DNA of 64,000 bases from Palsa-504 sp963808315 (GCA_963808315.1 CAWEFK010000029.1:1-64000), one strand, 5' to 3'; positions 51,935-60,573 are shown, counted from the stretch's first letter. The notes: generated from the letters alone by a model not told the origin. Numbers and translations: made by a program.

Positions 51935-53134
51935 TCATGCGCCGTCCTCGGTGCCCCAGCGCAGGTAGCTGGCGGCGCGGCGGGCGCGGTCGGCTAGCTC
52001 GGCGGGATCGTCGTGCTCGCGGTCGCCGGTGACGGTGACGTGGCCGATCTTGCGGCCGGGCCGGACCGCCTTGCCGTACATGTGCACCTTGACGACGGGA
52101 TCGGCGGCCATCACGTGAATGTAGCGGTCGTAGATGTCCCCGTCGTCGCCGCCGAGCACGTTGGCCATCACGGTGGCCGGCGCGGCCAGCCCGGGCGAAC
52201 CGAGCGGCAGGTCGAGCACGGCCCGCAGGTGCTGCTCGAACTGCGAGGTCCGCGCCCCCTCGATGGTCCAGTGCCCGCAGTTGTGCGGGCGCATGGCCAG
52301 CTCGTTGACCAGCAGGCCGGCCGGGGTCTCGAACAGCTCGACGGCCAGCAGGCCGGTCACGCCGAGCTCGGCCGCGATCCGCAGCGCCAGCTCCTGCGCC
52401 TGCGCCGCCCGGCCCGGCGCCAGCCCCGGCGCGGGCGCGATCACCTCCCGGCAGATGCCGTCCCGCTGGACCGTCTGCACCACCGGGTACACCGCGCCCT
52501 GCCGGTGCGGCGAGCAGGCCGCCAGCACCGCCAGCTCCCGGGCGAACGCGACGTACTCCTCCGCCAGGAAGGCCAGGCCCGCGCCGCGCTCCAGGACCGT
52601 CGGCGGCCTGCGCCGCGGACTCGCACACCCACACGCCCTTGCCGTCGTAGCCGCCGCTGACCGCCTTCAGCACCACCGGCCAGCCGCCGCCGGCGAACTC
52701 CTCGACCTCGGCCAGGTCCGTGACCGGCGCGAACCGCGGGCAGCCGATGCCCATCCCGGTCAGCCGCTCGCGCATCGCCAGCTTGTCCTGGGTCAGCCGC
52801 AGCGCGGCCGGGCCCGGCCTGACCTTCACCCCGGCCTGCTCGAGCGCGGTCAGGTGATCGCCGGGCACGTGCTCGTGGTCGAAGGTGAGCACGTCGCAGC
52901 CGGCCGCGAACGCGCGCAGGTCGGCCAGCGAGCGGTAATCCCCCAGCCGGGTCCCGGCCCAGACCTGCGCGGCGCTGTCGTCGGGCGATCGGCCAGGATG
53001 GACAATCCGACGCCCAGGCCGATGGCGGCCTGGGCGGTCATCCGGGCCAGCTGGCCGGCGCCCACCATGCCCACCAGGGGAGCACCCGGAGTCAGGGAAC
53101 GTCGCGGGGCGGGCATGTCCGCGGAATCGGTCAC
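51935..53134 (-). CDS. purK: 5-(carboxyamino)imidazole ribonucleotide synthase PurK, two frameshifts
   Basis: From ATG 53134, about 398 residues. N-terminal Rossmann-like part: PLVGMVGAGQLARMTAQAAI. A shift near 52988 follows, then VLTFDHEHVPGDHLTALEQA and the ATP-grasp core LTQDKLAMRERLTGMGIGCP, PVVLKAVSGGYDGKGVWVCE. After a shift near 52605 come AVYPVVQTVQRDGICREVIA, AVELFETPAGLLVNELAMRP and HNCGHWTIEGARTSQFEQHL. It makes N5-CAIR from AIR, bicarbonate and ATP, feeding PurE. Confidence 0.92.
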
Positions 53135-53244
53135 GCACCGTACCCTACGTGAGCCGCGGGCGGGCGGGCAGACGGGGCACGCAGGCGGCTCGGGGCAGGC
53201 TGCGAGAGTCCGTTCGGCTCATAAAAGAGGAACATGGTGGACAT

Positions 53245-53258
53245 CAAAGTTAACTTTG
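53245..53258. promoter_or_regulatory. 14-bp palindrome upstream of the NCS1 permease gene
   Basis: CAAAGTTAACTTTG is a perfect palindrome; the flanks extend it imperfectly (ATCAAAG...CTTTGGTGAT). It lies 86 bases before the permease start and 111 bases from the divergent purK start. Its low GC makes it stand out; a repressor site is plausible. Confidence 0.5.
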
Positions 53259-53343
53259 GTGATACATCCGGACGGGTCAGACGATTTATGATCACGCCAG
53301 ACAACGGGCTGATCAGGGCCAGTCCGCCCGAAGGAGCACGCTG

Positions 53344-54779
53344 ATGGCGACACGCGACCAAGGTGCCGCGCAGGCCAGCGAGACGGGCGCCGCGACCGGT
53401 GTCCTCGTCCGCGAAGGAAGCTACGGCACGCAGGTCATCTCCGTCGAGCCGGGCGGCGCCGAGTTCATCCCGCTGAACGAGCGGCACGGCCGCCCGCTGC
53501 AGCTGTTCTGGACCTGGACCTCGCCCAACATGGAGTTCGCCACGATCTTCGTGGGCGTGCTCGCGGTGGCCGGGTTCGGCCTCGGCTTCTGGGAGGCGGC
53601 GCTGGCCCTCGTGCTGGGCAGCGCCATCGGCGGCATGACCCAGGGCATCTTGTCCCTGCGCGGGCCCAAGTACGGGGTGCCGCAGATGGTGCTGAGCCGG
53701 CTGGGGTTCGGCTACTGGGGCAACGCGCTTGCCCGCCGGGCTGAACTCGGTCACGGCCGGGATCGGCTGGTTCGCGGTGAACAGCGTCAGCGGCGCGCTG
53801 GCGCTGAACGTGCTGACCCACATGCCGCAGGTGCTGTGCCTGCTCATCATCGTGGCGGTGCAGGTCGTGGTGGCGTTTTTCGGCTACAACCTGGTCCACC
53901 TCTTCGAGCGGTACGCCTTCCCGATGCTGACCATCATCTTCCTCATCGCGGCCGGGGTGGTGCTGAGCAAGTCCCACCCGGGCGCCGCCCACCACACCAT
54001 CCCCGGCGCGTTCCTGCTCGAGCTCGGCGCCTCGTTCGGGTACGCGGTGGGCTGGAACCCGTACGCGTCGGACTACACCCGGTACTTCAAGCCGGACAGC
54101 AACAAGGTCGCGATCGCCTGGTGGTCCGGGACCGGGCTGTTCGTGTCCTGCGCGCTGCTCGAGATCGTCGGCGCGGCCGTCGCCACCGTCGGTCAGCGCG
54201 GACACCGCGCTCGCCGGTCCCGGCGGCATGACCGGGCTGATGGCCACCCCGCTGGCCGACCTCACGCTGATCGCGATCGCGCTCGGCGCCGTCTCGGCCA
54301 ACGTGCTCAACATCTACTCGGGCGCGCTGTCGTTCACCGCCATCGGCATCAAGCTGCCGCTGTCGGCGCGCCGCGCCATCGTCGCGCTCGGGTTCGGCGC
54401 GATCGGGTTCTTCCTGGCCTGGAGCGCGCTGCCCAACGCGGGCGCCGACTACCAGAACTTCCTGCTCATCATCGCGTACTGGATCGCGCCCTGGCTGGCC
54501 GTCTACTTCTGCGACCTGCTACTGCGGCGCAACCCGGAGGAGACGCTGCTGTTCGCCACCCGGCGCACCAACTGGGCCGGGCCGGTGGCCATGCTGGCCG
54601 GGATGGGCATCTCGATCTGGCTGTTCTCCAACCAGACGGAATACGTCGGCGTGGTGCCCACCCATATCGGCTCGGCCGGAGACCTGACCTTCGAGGCCGG
54701 CTTCGTCATCACCGCCGCGGTCTACCTGGGCTGGCACGCCATCGCCAGGACCGGCCGGGAACGGACGCTGGCCGCCTGA
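53344..54779 (+). CDS. NCS1-family purine/cytosine permease, two frameshifts
   Basis: From ATG 53344 with GAAGGAG. About 478 residues in 12 TM segments. The N-terminus FIPLNERHGRPLQLFWTWTS and PNMEFATIFVGVLAVAGFGL is typical, then MTQGILSLRGPKYGVPQMVL. After shifts near 53728 and 54190 it continues LNSVTAGIGWFAVNSVSGAL, ASFGYAVGWNPYASDYTRYF (substrate-site helix), SANVLNIYSGALSFTAIGIK and IIAYWIAPWLAVYFCDLLLR. NCS1 proteins import purines, cytosine, allantoin or hydantoins. Its place opposite purK/purE and the palindrome between them fit purine control. Confidence 0.88.
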
Positions 54780-54929
54780 GCGTTCCCCGGGGTTTCAGAG
54801 CCATGTCCTCAGGGAAGATACGAGGCGGCACCGAACGCAGGCCGGTAGAGTATGCGCGGTCTTGTTCGGGGCCCGTCACGGGGATTTTAGCCGCGGACCT
54901 GTCCGCCCTCGTCGAAAGGACCGTCGCGT

Positions 54930-55571
54930 ATGCCCAGGTCGGTGAGCCTTCGCCAGCGAGTGACCGAACTGATCCCTGAGCTGGCCAAGTTCGGCGTGGT
55001 GGGGCTGATCGGCGCGGTCATCGACCTCGGCGGCGCCGCCTACCTGCACGGGTCGCTGGGCATCGGGCCGCTGGTGGCCAAGGCGCTGGCCATCCTCGCC
55101 GCGATGGTGGTCACCTACCTGGGCAGCCGGTTCTGGACCTTCCGGCACCGGGTCAACCAGGCGCTGCTGCGCGAGGGCACGCTGTTCGTGGCGCTGAACA
55201 TGGTCGGCCTGGCCATCGCCGAGGTGGTGATCGCGGTCACCACCTACGGGCTGGGCGCCAAGAGCGCGCTGGCGTACAACGCGGCCAGCGTGGTGGGCAC
55301 CGGGCTCGGCACGATCTTCCGGTACTTCGCCTACAAGAAGTGGGTGTTCCTGGCCGGCGTGCCCGGGGCGGCCGTGGCGGCCACCGAAGCCGCGGTGTCC
55401 GGGTTTGTCGACGCGGACGAGACAAGCGAGACCGGCGCCGCGCTGGCCGGAGCCGCTCCGGCCCGCAGCGTGCCCTGCGGGCCGGCCCGGCCGCCTGGGA
55501 GCGGCTCGAGCCGTCGCTCGACCAGACGCCCGCAGCACCGGTGCACCCCGACAGGGCCGTTCGCCGTTTAG
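54930..55571 (+). CDS. GtrA family membrane protein
   Basis: From ATG 54930, 213 residues as read. Four TM helices span residues about 20-135: FGVVGLIGAVIDLGGAAYLH, VAKALAILAAMVVTYLGSRF (GSRFWTF is the GtrA signature), LFVALNMVGLAIAEVVIAVT and SVVGTGLGTIFRYFAYKKWV, with the terminal R-x-Y-KKWVF motif. GtrA proteins act in polyprenyl-linked sugar transfer across the membrane. The tail after residue 160 is low complexity and probably shifted. The neighbouring glycan functions are not adjacent, so the partner is unknown. Confidence 0.85.
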   Translation: MPRSVSLRQRVTELIPELAKFGVVGLIGAVIDLGGAAYLHGSLGIGPLVAKALAILAAMVVTYLGSRFWTFRHRVNQALLREGTLFVALNMVGLAIAEVVIAVTTYGLGAKSALAYNAASVVGTGLGTIFRYFAYKKWVFLAGVPGAAVAATEAAVSGFVDADETSETGAALAGAAPARSVPCGPARPPGSGSSRRSTRRPQHRCTPTGPFAV

Positions 55572-55585
55572 CGGGCGCGCTCGCT

Positions 55586-56593
55586 TCAGGCGGGGCCGCG
55601 GACCGGCTGGCTGCCTGGGCTCAGCGGATGCCGGGGCAGGAACACCGCGAACGTGGCCGGCTTCGCCTTGGCCAGCACCACCCGCCCGCCGTCGGCCGCG
55701 GCCATCGTCCGGGCCAGGGCCAGCCCCAGCCCGGTACCCTCGGGGCGGCCGCTCACGCTCCGCTCGAAGATCCGGGACACCAGGTCGGGCGGGACGCCCT
55801 TGCCCTCGTCCCTGACCTCGATCACGACCGAACGGGCACTTTGCGATGTCTGCAGGGTCACCGTCCCGCCGCCGTGCATCAGCGCGTTGTCCAGCAGCGT
55901 CGCCAGCACCTGGGCCAGCCCGCCCGGCGTGACGTGGGCCTGCAGGCCGCGCACGCCGATCACCACGAGCTTGCGCCGCGACCCGGCGGAACGCGGGTTC
56001 CCACTCGATGACCTGCTGCCGGACGATCTCGTCGATGCCGGTCAGCGCGGCCGAGGCGGCGGCGGCGCGGCGGGCCGGGCTGAGCAGCTGGGTCACCACA
56101 TCCGCCAGCCGTTCGGCCTGGGTCAGGGCCGCGCTGCCCTCCTCCCGGACCACGCTCGGGATCGTCGGCCGCGGCCATCATCTCCTCCAGCCGCATCGAC
56201 AGCGCGGTCAGCGGGGTGCGCAGCTGATGCGAGGCGTCCACCGCGAGCTCCCGGTCCGCCGCGAGCAGGCTGCTGAGCCTGCGCGCCGAGCGGTCGAGCC
56301 CGTCGGCCAGCTGATCGAGGTCGGCGACCCCGTACCGGCGGCCGAGCGGGCGCGGGTCGCCGGCGCCGACCCGCGCTGGCCGCCTCGGCGAGCTCCTCGG
56401 TCGGCCGGGCCAGCCGGGCCGCGAGCAGGGCGGTCAGCCAGGCGGCCAGCACGGTCACCGCGACCGCGATGACGACGAGCACCGTCAGCGCGGCCGGTCC
56501 CCGGCCGGCCGCGATCACCAGCGCGGGCCCGCCGACGAGCAGGACGGCGCCGAACGCCACGGCCAGGTGCGAGAACCAGAGCTTCTTGCGCAC
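55586..56593 (-). CDS. Sensor histidine kinase, several frameshifts
   Basis: From GTG 56593, about 335 residues. Two TM helices (LWFSHLAVAFGAVLLVGGPA and ALTVLVVIAVAVTVLAAWLT) with almost no extracellular loop, a HAMP-like linker (ARLARPTEELAEAA), the HisKA motif AVDASHQLRTPLTALSMRLE with the phosphorylated His, and the HATPase: VLATLLDNALMHGGGTVTLQ (N box), VVIEVRDEGKGVPPDLVSRI (G1) and GRPEGTGLGLALARTMAAAD (G2). Shifts near 56375, 56170 and 55975. The cognate response regulator is directly upstream. Confidence 0.88.
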
Positions 56594-56638
56594 GCCTCAC
56601 CCCGCGCTGGTCCTGCGGCCGGTCGTGCCGCTGGGCCG

Positions 56639-57309
56639 TCAGTCGCCGCGCTCAAAGCGGAACCCCACGCCGCGGACGGTGGTGATGTACCTGGGGCTGT
56701 GCGCGTCGTCGCCGAGCTTGCGGCGCAGCCAGGAGATGTGCATGTCGAGCGTCTTGGTGGAGGTCCACCACTTCGCGTCCCAGACCTCGCGCATGATCTG
56801 CTCGCGGGTGACCACCTTGCCCGCGTCCCGCAGCAGGATCCAGAGCAGGTCGAACTCCTTGGTGGTGAGGTCGAGCTCGGCGTCCCCGTGCCAGGCCCGG
56901 CGGGCGTCGGTGTCGATCCGCACGCCCAGCGCGGCCGAGCCCTCCGCCGTGCCCCGGCGGAGCAGGGCCCGGACCCGGGCGAGCAGCTCGGCCAGCCGGA
57001 ACGGCTTGGTGACGTAGTCGTCGGCCCCCGCGTCCAGGCCCACCACCGTGTCCACCTCGTCGGCCCGGGCGGTGAGGATGAGCACCGGCACGGCGTACCC
57101 GCCCGCCCTGACCCGGCGGCATACCTCGAGCCCGTCGAGTTCGGGCAGGCCGATGTCGAGCAGGATCAGGTCGACGCCGTCGTTCAGGCCCGGTCCAGGG
57201 TCGTCGGGCCGTCCGTGGTCACGTCGACCTCGTACCCTTCGCGGCGCAGCGCCCGGGACAGCGGCTCTGAGATCGACGTGTCATCCTCGGCGAGCAGCAC
57301 GCGGGTCAT
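56639..57309 (-). CDS. OmpR-family response regulator, one frameshift
   Basis: From ATG 57309, about 223 residues. Receiver: MTRVLLAEDDTSISEPLSRA with the acidic pocket, a shift near 57187, then VDLILLDIGLPELDGLEVCR (phosphorylated Asp), VPVLILTARADEVDTVVGLD and ADDYVTKPFRLAELLARVRA (Lys switch). Winged helix: LDLTTKEFDLLWILLRDAGK, VTREQIMREVWDAKWWTSTK and ISWLRRKLGDDAHSPRYITT, ending TVRGVGFRFERGD. It is followed by the kinase 45 bases later. A TACTAT -10-like box lies just before its start. Confidence 0.92.
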
Positions 57310-57317
57310 ACCTAATA

Positions 57318-57333
57318 GTAAAGCCACGGTAAA
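57318..57333 (-). promoter_or_regulatory. 11-bp-phased direct repeat before the response regulator gene
   Basis: On the plus strand GTAAA occurs at 57318-57322 and 57329-57333, start to start 11 bases, 9 bases upstream of the response regulator start. OmpR/PhoP-type regulators bind direct repeats with this period, so it may be an autoregulatory site. Confidence 0.45.
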
Positions 57334-57439
57334 ACTGCGGGGACCTGGCTTGGCCCAAGCCGGGCTGGGCTGGTGGTTGACAGTCGTGACCGACAGCGTA
57401 ACGCCGGAGGCCGGGACAGCAGCCCGCACAGGATCTCGC

Positions 57440-57460
57440 CATGGCACGTCGAGTGCCATG
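57440..57460 (-). terminator. Hairpin after the hsdS-like gene
   Basis: CATGGCAC at 57440-57447 and its complement at 57453-57460, 5-base loop, 19 bases beyond the stop codon of the hsdS-like gene in its direction of transcription. No T-run. Confidence 0.4.
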
Positions 57461-57478
57461 CTGACCAGGTGGCCACCT

Positions 57479-58111
57479 TCAGGCGGACTCTACATCGGAC
57501 ATGCTAGCGAAAAGCAGCGGAGTAACAGCATCACGCAAGGCTGCAGTAGTCTGGACGATCTGCTCGTGGATGGCGAGCTTTTCATCGAGAGTCCCGAGCG
57601 TTGCGGCGATTTCCGTCTGTGTTTCAGCAGGCGGGATAACTACCGGCAAGGCGCCGAGCGTCTTCGTCGTTAGAGTGGAGATAGCTGATCCCACTCCATT
57701 GCTGATAATCCAGTCATGTACCAACGGATGGCTGAGGTAATAGTTGAGGTAGTGCGCGTCTAGCGGCTGTTCAGGCCGAAGCCTGAGGCATCCTGTACCG
57801 ATTAGCCATCCGTCCTGTTCTTTACTCACTAGCCCCTGTCGGCCAAGTACACCAGTTCGAGCCACCACGATATCCATGGAGCGGACCTGATAGCGCGATA
57901 GGGACACCGCCTGTTCGACGGATACGGCGTTATCGCCGTCATCGGTGATCCGGCTGTTCCGCAGGTTTTGCGGGGTGATCACCGGAATGTTGGCGGATGT
58001 GCGTTGTTCAAAGCGCAGCCGTGTCCCAGAAGGCCCGGCCACGATCCTGCAGACGTCGGCCAGTTTGGCGTAGCGCCAGCTATCCGGAATGGCACCTATC
58101 AACGAGTGCAT
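57479..58111 (-). CDS. Half-size type I restriction specificity subunit (HsdS-like)
   Basis: Intact 210-residue protein from ATG 58111, overlapping the methylase stop by one base (TGATG). One target recognition domain: LIGAIPDSWRYAKLADVCRI, IPVITPQNLRNSRITDDGDN, MDIVVARTGVLGRQGLVSKE and LNYYLSHPLVHDWIISNGVG, SAISTLTTKTLGALPVVIPP. One conserved helix follows: IAATLGTLDEKLAIHEQIVQ and TTAALRDAVTPLLF. Normal HsdS has two such units in about 400 residues; half subunits can dimerise to read palindromic sites. The DNA has lower GC than the surroundings. Confidence 0.88.
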   Translation of the reverse strand: MHSLIGAIPDSWRYAKLADVCRIVAGPSGTRLRFEQRTSANIPVITPQNLRNSRITDDGDNAVSVEQAVSLSRYQVRSMDIVVARTGVLGRQGLVSKEQDGWLIGTGCLRLRPEQPLDAHYLNYYLSHPLVHDWIISNGVGSAISTLTTKTLGALPVVIPPAETQTEIAATLGTLDEKLAIHEQIVQTTAALRDAVTPLLFASMSDVESA

Positions 58112-59751
58112 CAGCGCAGCCTGTCTAGTTGCCTGACGACGGCTACGTCGGCCTCAGCCGCCCGCGCTTGCAACAGGTCCAGCTTCAGCCGGAGTTCGTC
58201 TACATCCGCAAGGTCAGCGGAGGCACGAGCCCCCGTGCCAACATATTTGCCGGGAAGAAGCATGTAGTCATTGTCCCGGATCGTGCTGGTGGGCACGGAC
58301 GCAGCGAAACCAGGTTGGTCTTCCCATCCTCGTCCGTCGTGCCGACTGAGCCACTCCTGTAGCGTGGCCAGAATCTGCTGAATGTCTGCCTGGGAAAGCT
58401 CCCGCCGCGTGCGGCTAACCATGCGGCCAAGCGTCCGCGCATCGATGAACAGAATCTCATCAGCTGTTCCCTGGTTCCGATGGGTGAGAAGCCACACATT
58501 GACCGGAACTGTAGTCGAGGCGAAGAGTTGGGGTGGCAGGGCGATCACGGCCTCCACCACGCCATCGTCGGCCATGGCAGCCCTTATACCCCGGTCATTA
58601 CGGGTGACCGAGGCGCCGGTTGGCATGATCACGGCGGCTCGTCCGCCTTCAGCGAGGCACGATGCAATGTGTTGAAGCCACGCGAAGTTAGCGTTGCTCT
58701 TCGGCGGAGATCCATAACGCCAGCGCTGATCGTCAGTTTCTGAGGGACCCCAGTCGCGAAGGTTAAAGGGTGGGTTCGCCAGGATAACGTCGAACTGCCG
58801 GTGGCACATGTCTTCGGACAGTGCCAGCACCGGCCGTTGGCCCAGATCAGATTGAAGACCGTGGAGCGCCAGATTCATCCTGGCCAGTGCCCAGGACCGC
58901 TCCTGCAGGGCCTGCCCAGCCAATGCGACAGAGTAGCAGTCACCGCCGCGTTCTCTTACGTATCGAGCAGCGTCAATCAGGAAACCGCCGCTCTCGCAGC
59001 ATGGATCCAGAACGCTCTCTCCCGGCCGCGGCATGACCATCTCGACCATGGCGTGGACCACTGATCGCGGAGTATAAAATACAGCCCGTTTACCCTGGGT
59101 GTTTCCAAACAGTTCCAGCAGATGATCGAAGACCTCCCCATCCCAGCCTGGCTCTGCACCAAGGCTGTCCTGGCCAACGGGAGGCAACACGGAATCAAGG
59201 AGCAGGATGAGTTCTGCGATCCGCCTTTGGCCATCGTTCTCGGAAGATATAGTAGATGTTGCATGCTTTAGATAGGTAAGCAATGGCTCGGCCGCCTTTG
59301 CGACATCTTCTATTACGCGGCGAAAATCGGCGGATACATGAACTATATCTTCCTGCCAGCGCAGCGGATACTTCTGCCGCAAATAGAGTAGACCAAGAAC
59401 GAGGTCCGCATAGACCATAGGTTCTATAAAGCCGCGGCATGCTTCCGCTTGCCGCCACAACATGCTTGAGATAGCACCTGGATTAACTTCGGCGATCCCT
59501 ATGTTCTTGCGAAACCGTGCACCATATGTCGTTCCCGGCGATTCTCTTTCTTCCAAGTCATTTGCCGGGATCTTCCGACGGTCGAGCCACGTCGCAACCT
59601 CTGCCACCGTAAACAACTCCCTGTTTTCGCGCCGTTCAGGAAGCGGGAACGTGCCTCGGTGCCGTCGCCGCCAGTTACTGACAGCAGCGGCACTGACTTG
59701 GGCGATGCGTGCGATATCCGCAGCGGTGATTTGCTCGGCCCGGTTATTCAC
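58111..59751 (-). CDS. N-6 adenine DNA methyltransferase (HsdM-like) with N-terminal HTH
   Basis: Intact 546-residue protein from GTG 59751, 8 bases after the NYN gene stop. Residues 1-70 form a helix-turn-helix of the excisionase/MerR-like type: ITAADIARIAQVSAAAVSNW, then LFTVAEVATWLDRRKIPAND. The methylase core has KRAVFYTPRSVVHAMVEMVM, motif I SVLDPCCESGGFLIDAARYV (Glu-Ser replaces the more usual Gly-Thr), and motif IV VILANPPFNLRDWG. The end (LRLKLDLLQARAAEADVAVV) is coiled coil for HsdS contact. It methylates adenine at the site read by the HsdS-like partner. Confidence 0.9.
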   Translation of the reverse strand: MNNRAEQITAADIARIAQVSAAAVSNWRRRHRGTFPLPERRENRELFTVAEVATWLDRRKIPANDLEERESPGTTYGARFRKNIGIAEVNPGAISSMLWRQAEACRGFIEPMVYADLVLGLLYLRQKYPLRWQEDIVHVSADFRRVIEDVAKAAEPLLTYLKHATSTISSENDGQRRIAELILLLDSVLPPVGQDSLGAEPGWDGEVFDHLLELFGNTQGKRAVFYTPRSVVHAMVEMVMPRPGESVLDPCCESGGFLIDAARYVRERGGDCYSVALAGQALQERSWALARMNLALHGLQSDLGQRPVLALSEDMCHRQFDVILANPPFNLRDWGPSETDDQRWRYGSPPKSNANFAWLQHIASCLAEGGRAAVIMPTGASVTRNDRGIRAAMADDGVVEAVIALPPQLFASTTVPVNVWLLTHRNQGTADEILFIDARTLGRMVSRTRRELSQADIQQILATLQEWLSRHDGRGWEDQPGFAASVPTSTIRDNDYMLLPGKYVGTGARASADLADVDELRLKLDLLQARAAEADVAVVRQLDRLR

Positions 59752-59759
59752 CGTACCTC

Positions 59760-60374
59760 TCAGGTCCAGTGTTTCGGTCGAGACAACACGATACCGGCCG
59801 ACGTAGTAACCTGCGGCGGAAGCTGCGACTGGCGAATCGCGGCATGTCCGATGGACAAGTAGCCGTCCACGGCCCGCTTCAAGTCATCCGAATTACGGCG
59901 CGGAGGGAATGCCGCAATTATTCTCTTCTCCGGACGAAGACGTTTTATGGCGCGAATGGCGGGACATAGATCACTATCAGCCGAAATCAGCAGCGCCATA
60001 TCATAGCGGTCCTGGACTCCGTCCGCAACGAGCGAGACAGCTATATTGACATCCGTTTCCTTCTCTTCGAATACCTTCCAAGAAGCTCCACACTGGCGGC
60101 ACTGGCGGCGTTTTTCCTGGAATCGTCCGTCCATGACGGACACAAGCGGGCTGTGGCTGACGAGGGCATCGAGATAATCGGATTGGCGCTGCTGGCTGTC
60201 GGCATTACCGCGGACACGAGCAGTAAAATATGTGACGCGAGCCAATGTTTGGCCTCGGTGCAGCAGGCTCTCGGAGAGGGCCTGCAGGTCCAGCCAGAGG
60301 TATCGCCGCGCATACTTGTCCTTCAGTCCGAAGTACAAATTGAAGCCGTCGACATAGGCGGCGACACGGACCAC
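59760..60374 (-). CDS. NYN domain (LabA/PIN-like) nuclease with zinc knuckle
   Basis: Intact 204-residue protein from GTG 60374, with AAGGGAGG 5 bases upstream. NYN acids: Asp in VAAYVDGFNLYFGLKDKYAR, Asp in EEKETDVNIAVSLVADGVQD, and Asp pair in MALLISADSDLCPAIRAIKR. A zinc-knuckle pair CRQCGASW sits between them, possibly with another Cys/His pair. NYN proteins are metal-dependent RNases related to PIN toxins. As the first gene of the operon it is the only candidate effector, since no HsdR is present. Confidence 0.88.
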   Translation of the reverse strand: MVRVAAYVDGFNLYFGLKDKYARRYLWLDLQALSESLLHRGQTLARVTYFTARVRGNADSQQRQSDYLDALVSHSPLVSVMDGRFQEKRRQCRQCGASWKVFEEKETDVNIAVSLVADGVQDRYDMALLISADSDLCPAIRAIKRLRPEKRIIAAFPPRRNSDDLKRAVDGYLSIGHAAIRQSQLPPQVTTSAGIVLSRPKHWT

Positions 60375-60386
60375 GGCGCACCTCCC

Positions 60387-60415
60387 TTGCCTGTAGGCCA
60401 TCGACCACATAGACT
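60387..60415 (+). promoter_or_regulatory. Promoter of a predicted small RNA, divergent from the NYN gene
   Basis: TTGCCT at 60387-60392 and TAGACT at 60410-60415 on the plus strand, spaced exactly 17 bases. Transcription would start near 60422 and run into the intrinsic terminator at 60454-60483. Confidence 0.45.
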
Positions 60416-60421
60416 GATGGG

Positions 60422-60483
60422 ACCACCACGCTAGGGTGAGCAGCCCTGGCTCGACGGCCCCAGACATGGGGCCGTCTCTTTTT
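60422..60483 (+). ncRNA. Predicted small RNA of about 60 nt
   Basis: Defined by the promoter at 60387-60415 and the terminator at 60454-60483. The body contains a small hairpin (AGGGTGAGCAGCCCT) before the terminator stem. No protein frame is present. It starts next to and divergent from the NYN nuclease gene, so a link such as an RNA antitoxin or guide is imaginable, but nothing beyond position supports it. Confidence 0.4.
60454..60483 (+). terminator. Intrinsic terminator on the plus strand without an annotated upstream gene
   Basis: ACGGCCCC (60454-60461), 6-base loop, GGGGCCGT (60468-60475), then CTCTTTTT. A textbook intrinsic terminator, rare in this GC-rich window. A second, weaker one follows: GCGCA at 60545-60549 with TGCGC at 60556-60560 and another CTCTTTTT. 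Confidence 0.8.
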
Positions 60484-60573
60484 GGGTCCCTTTTCGTAGG
60501 TGTCGTCTTGTGCTCATCGTAGGCCGACTCACCCGCCCTCGCAAGCGCATTCAGGTGCGCCTCTTTTTGTTAA

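Noticed and set aside
57479..59751. Ordinary type I restriction-modification system
   Set aside because: No HsdR lies on either side; core-like genes begin directly after a terminator and hairpin.
57479..60374. BREX or DISARM defence system
   Set aside because: No PglZ, BrxC, BrxL, DrmA/B or helicase gene is present, and the methylase is HsdM-like with an HsdS partner, not PglX-like.
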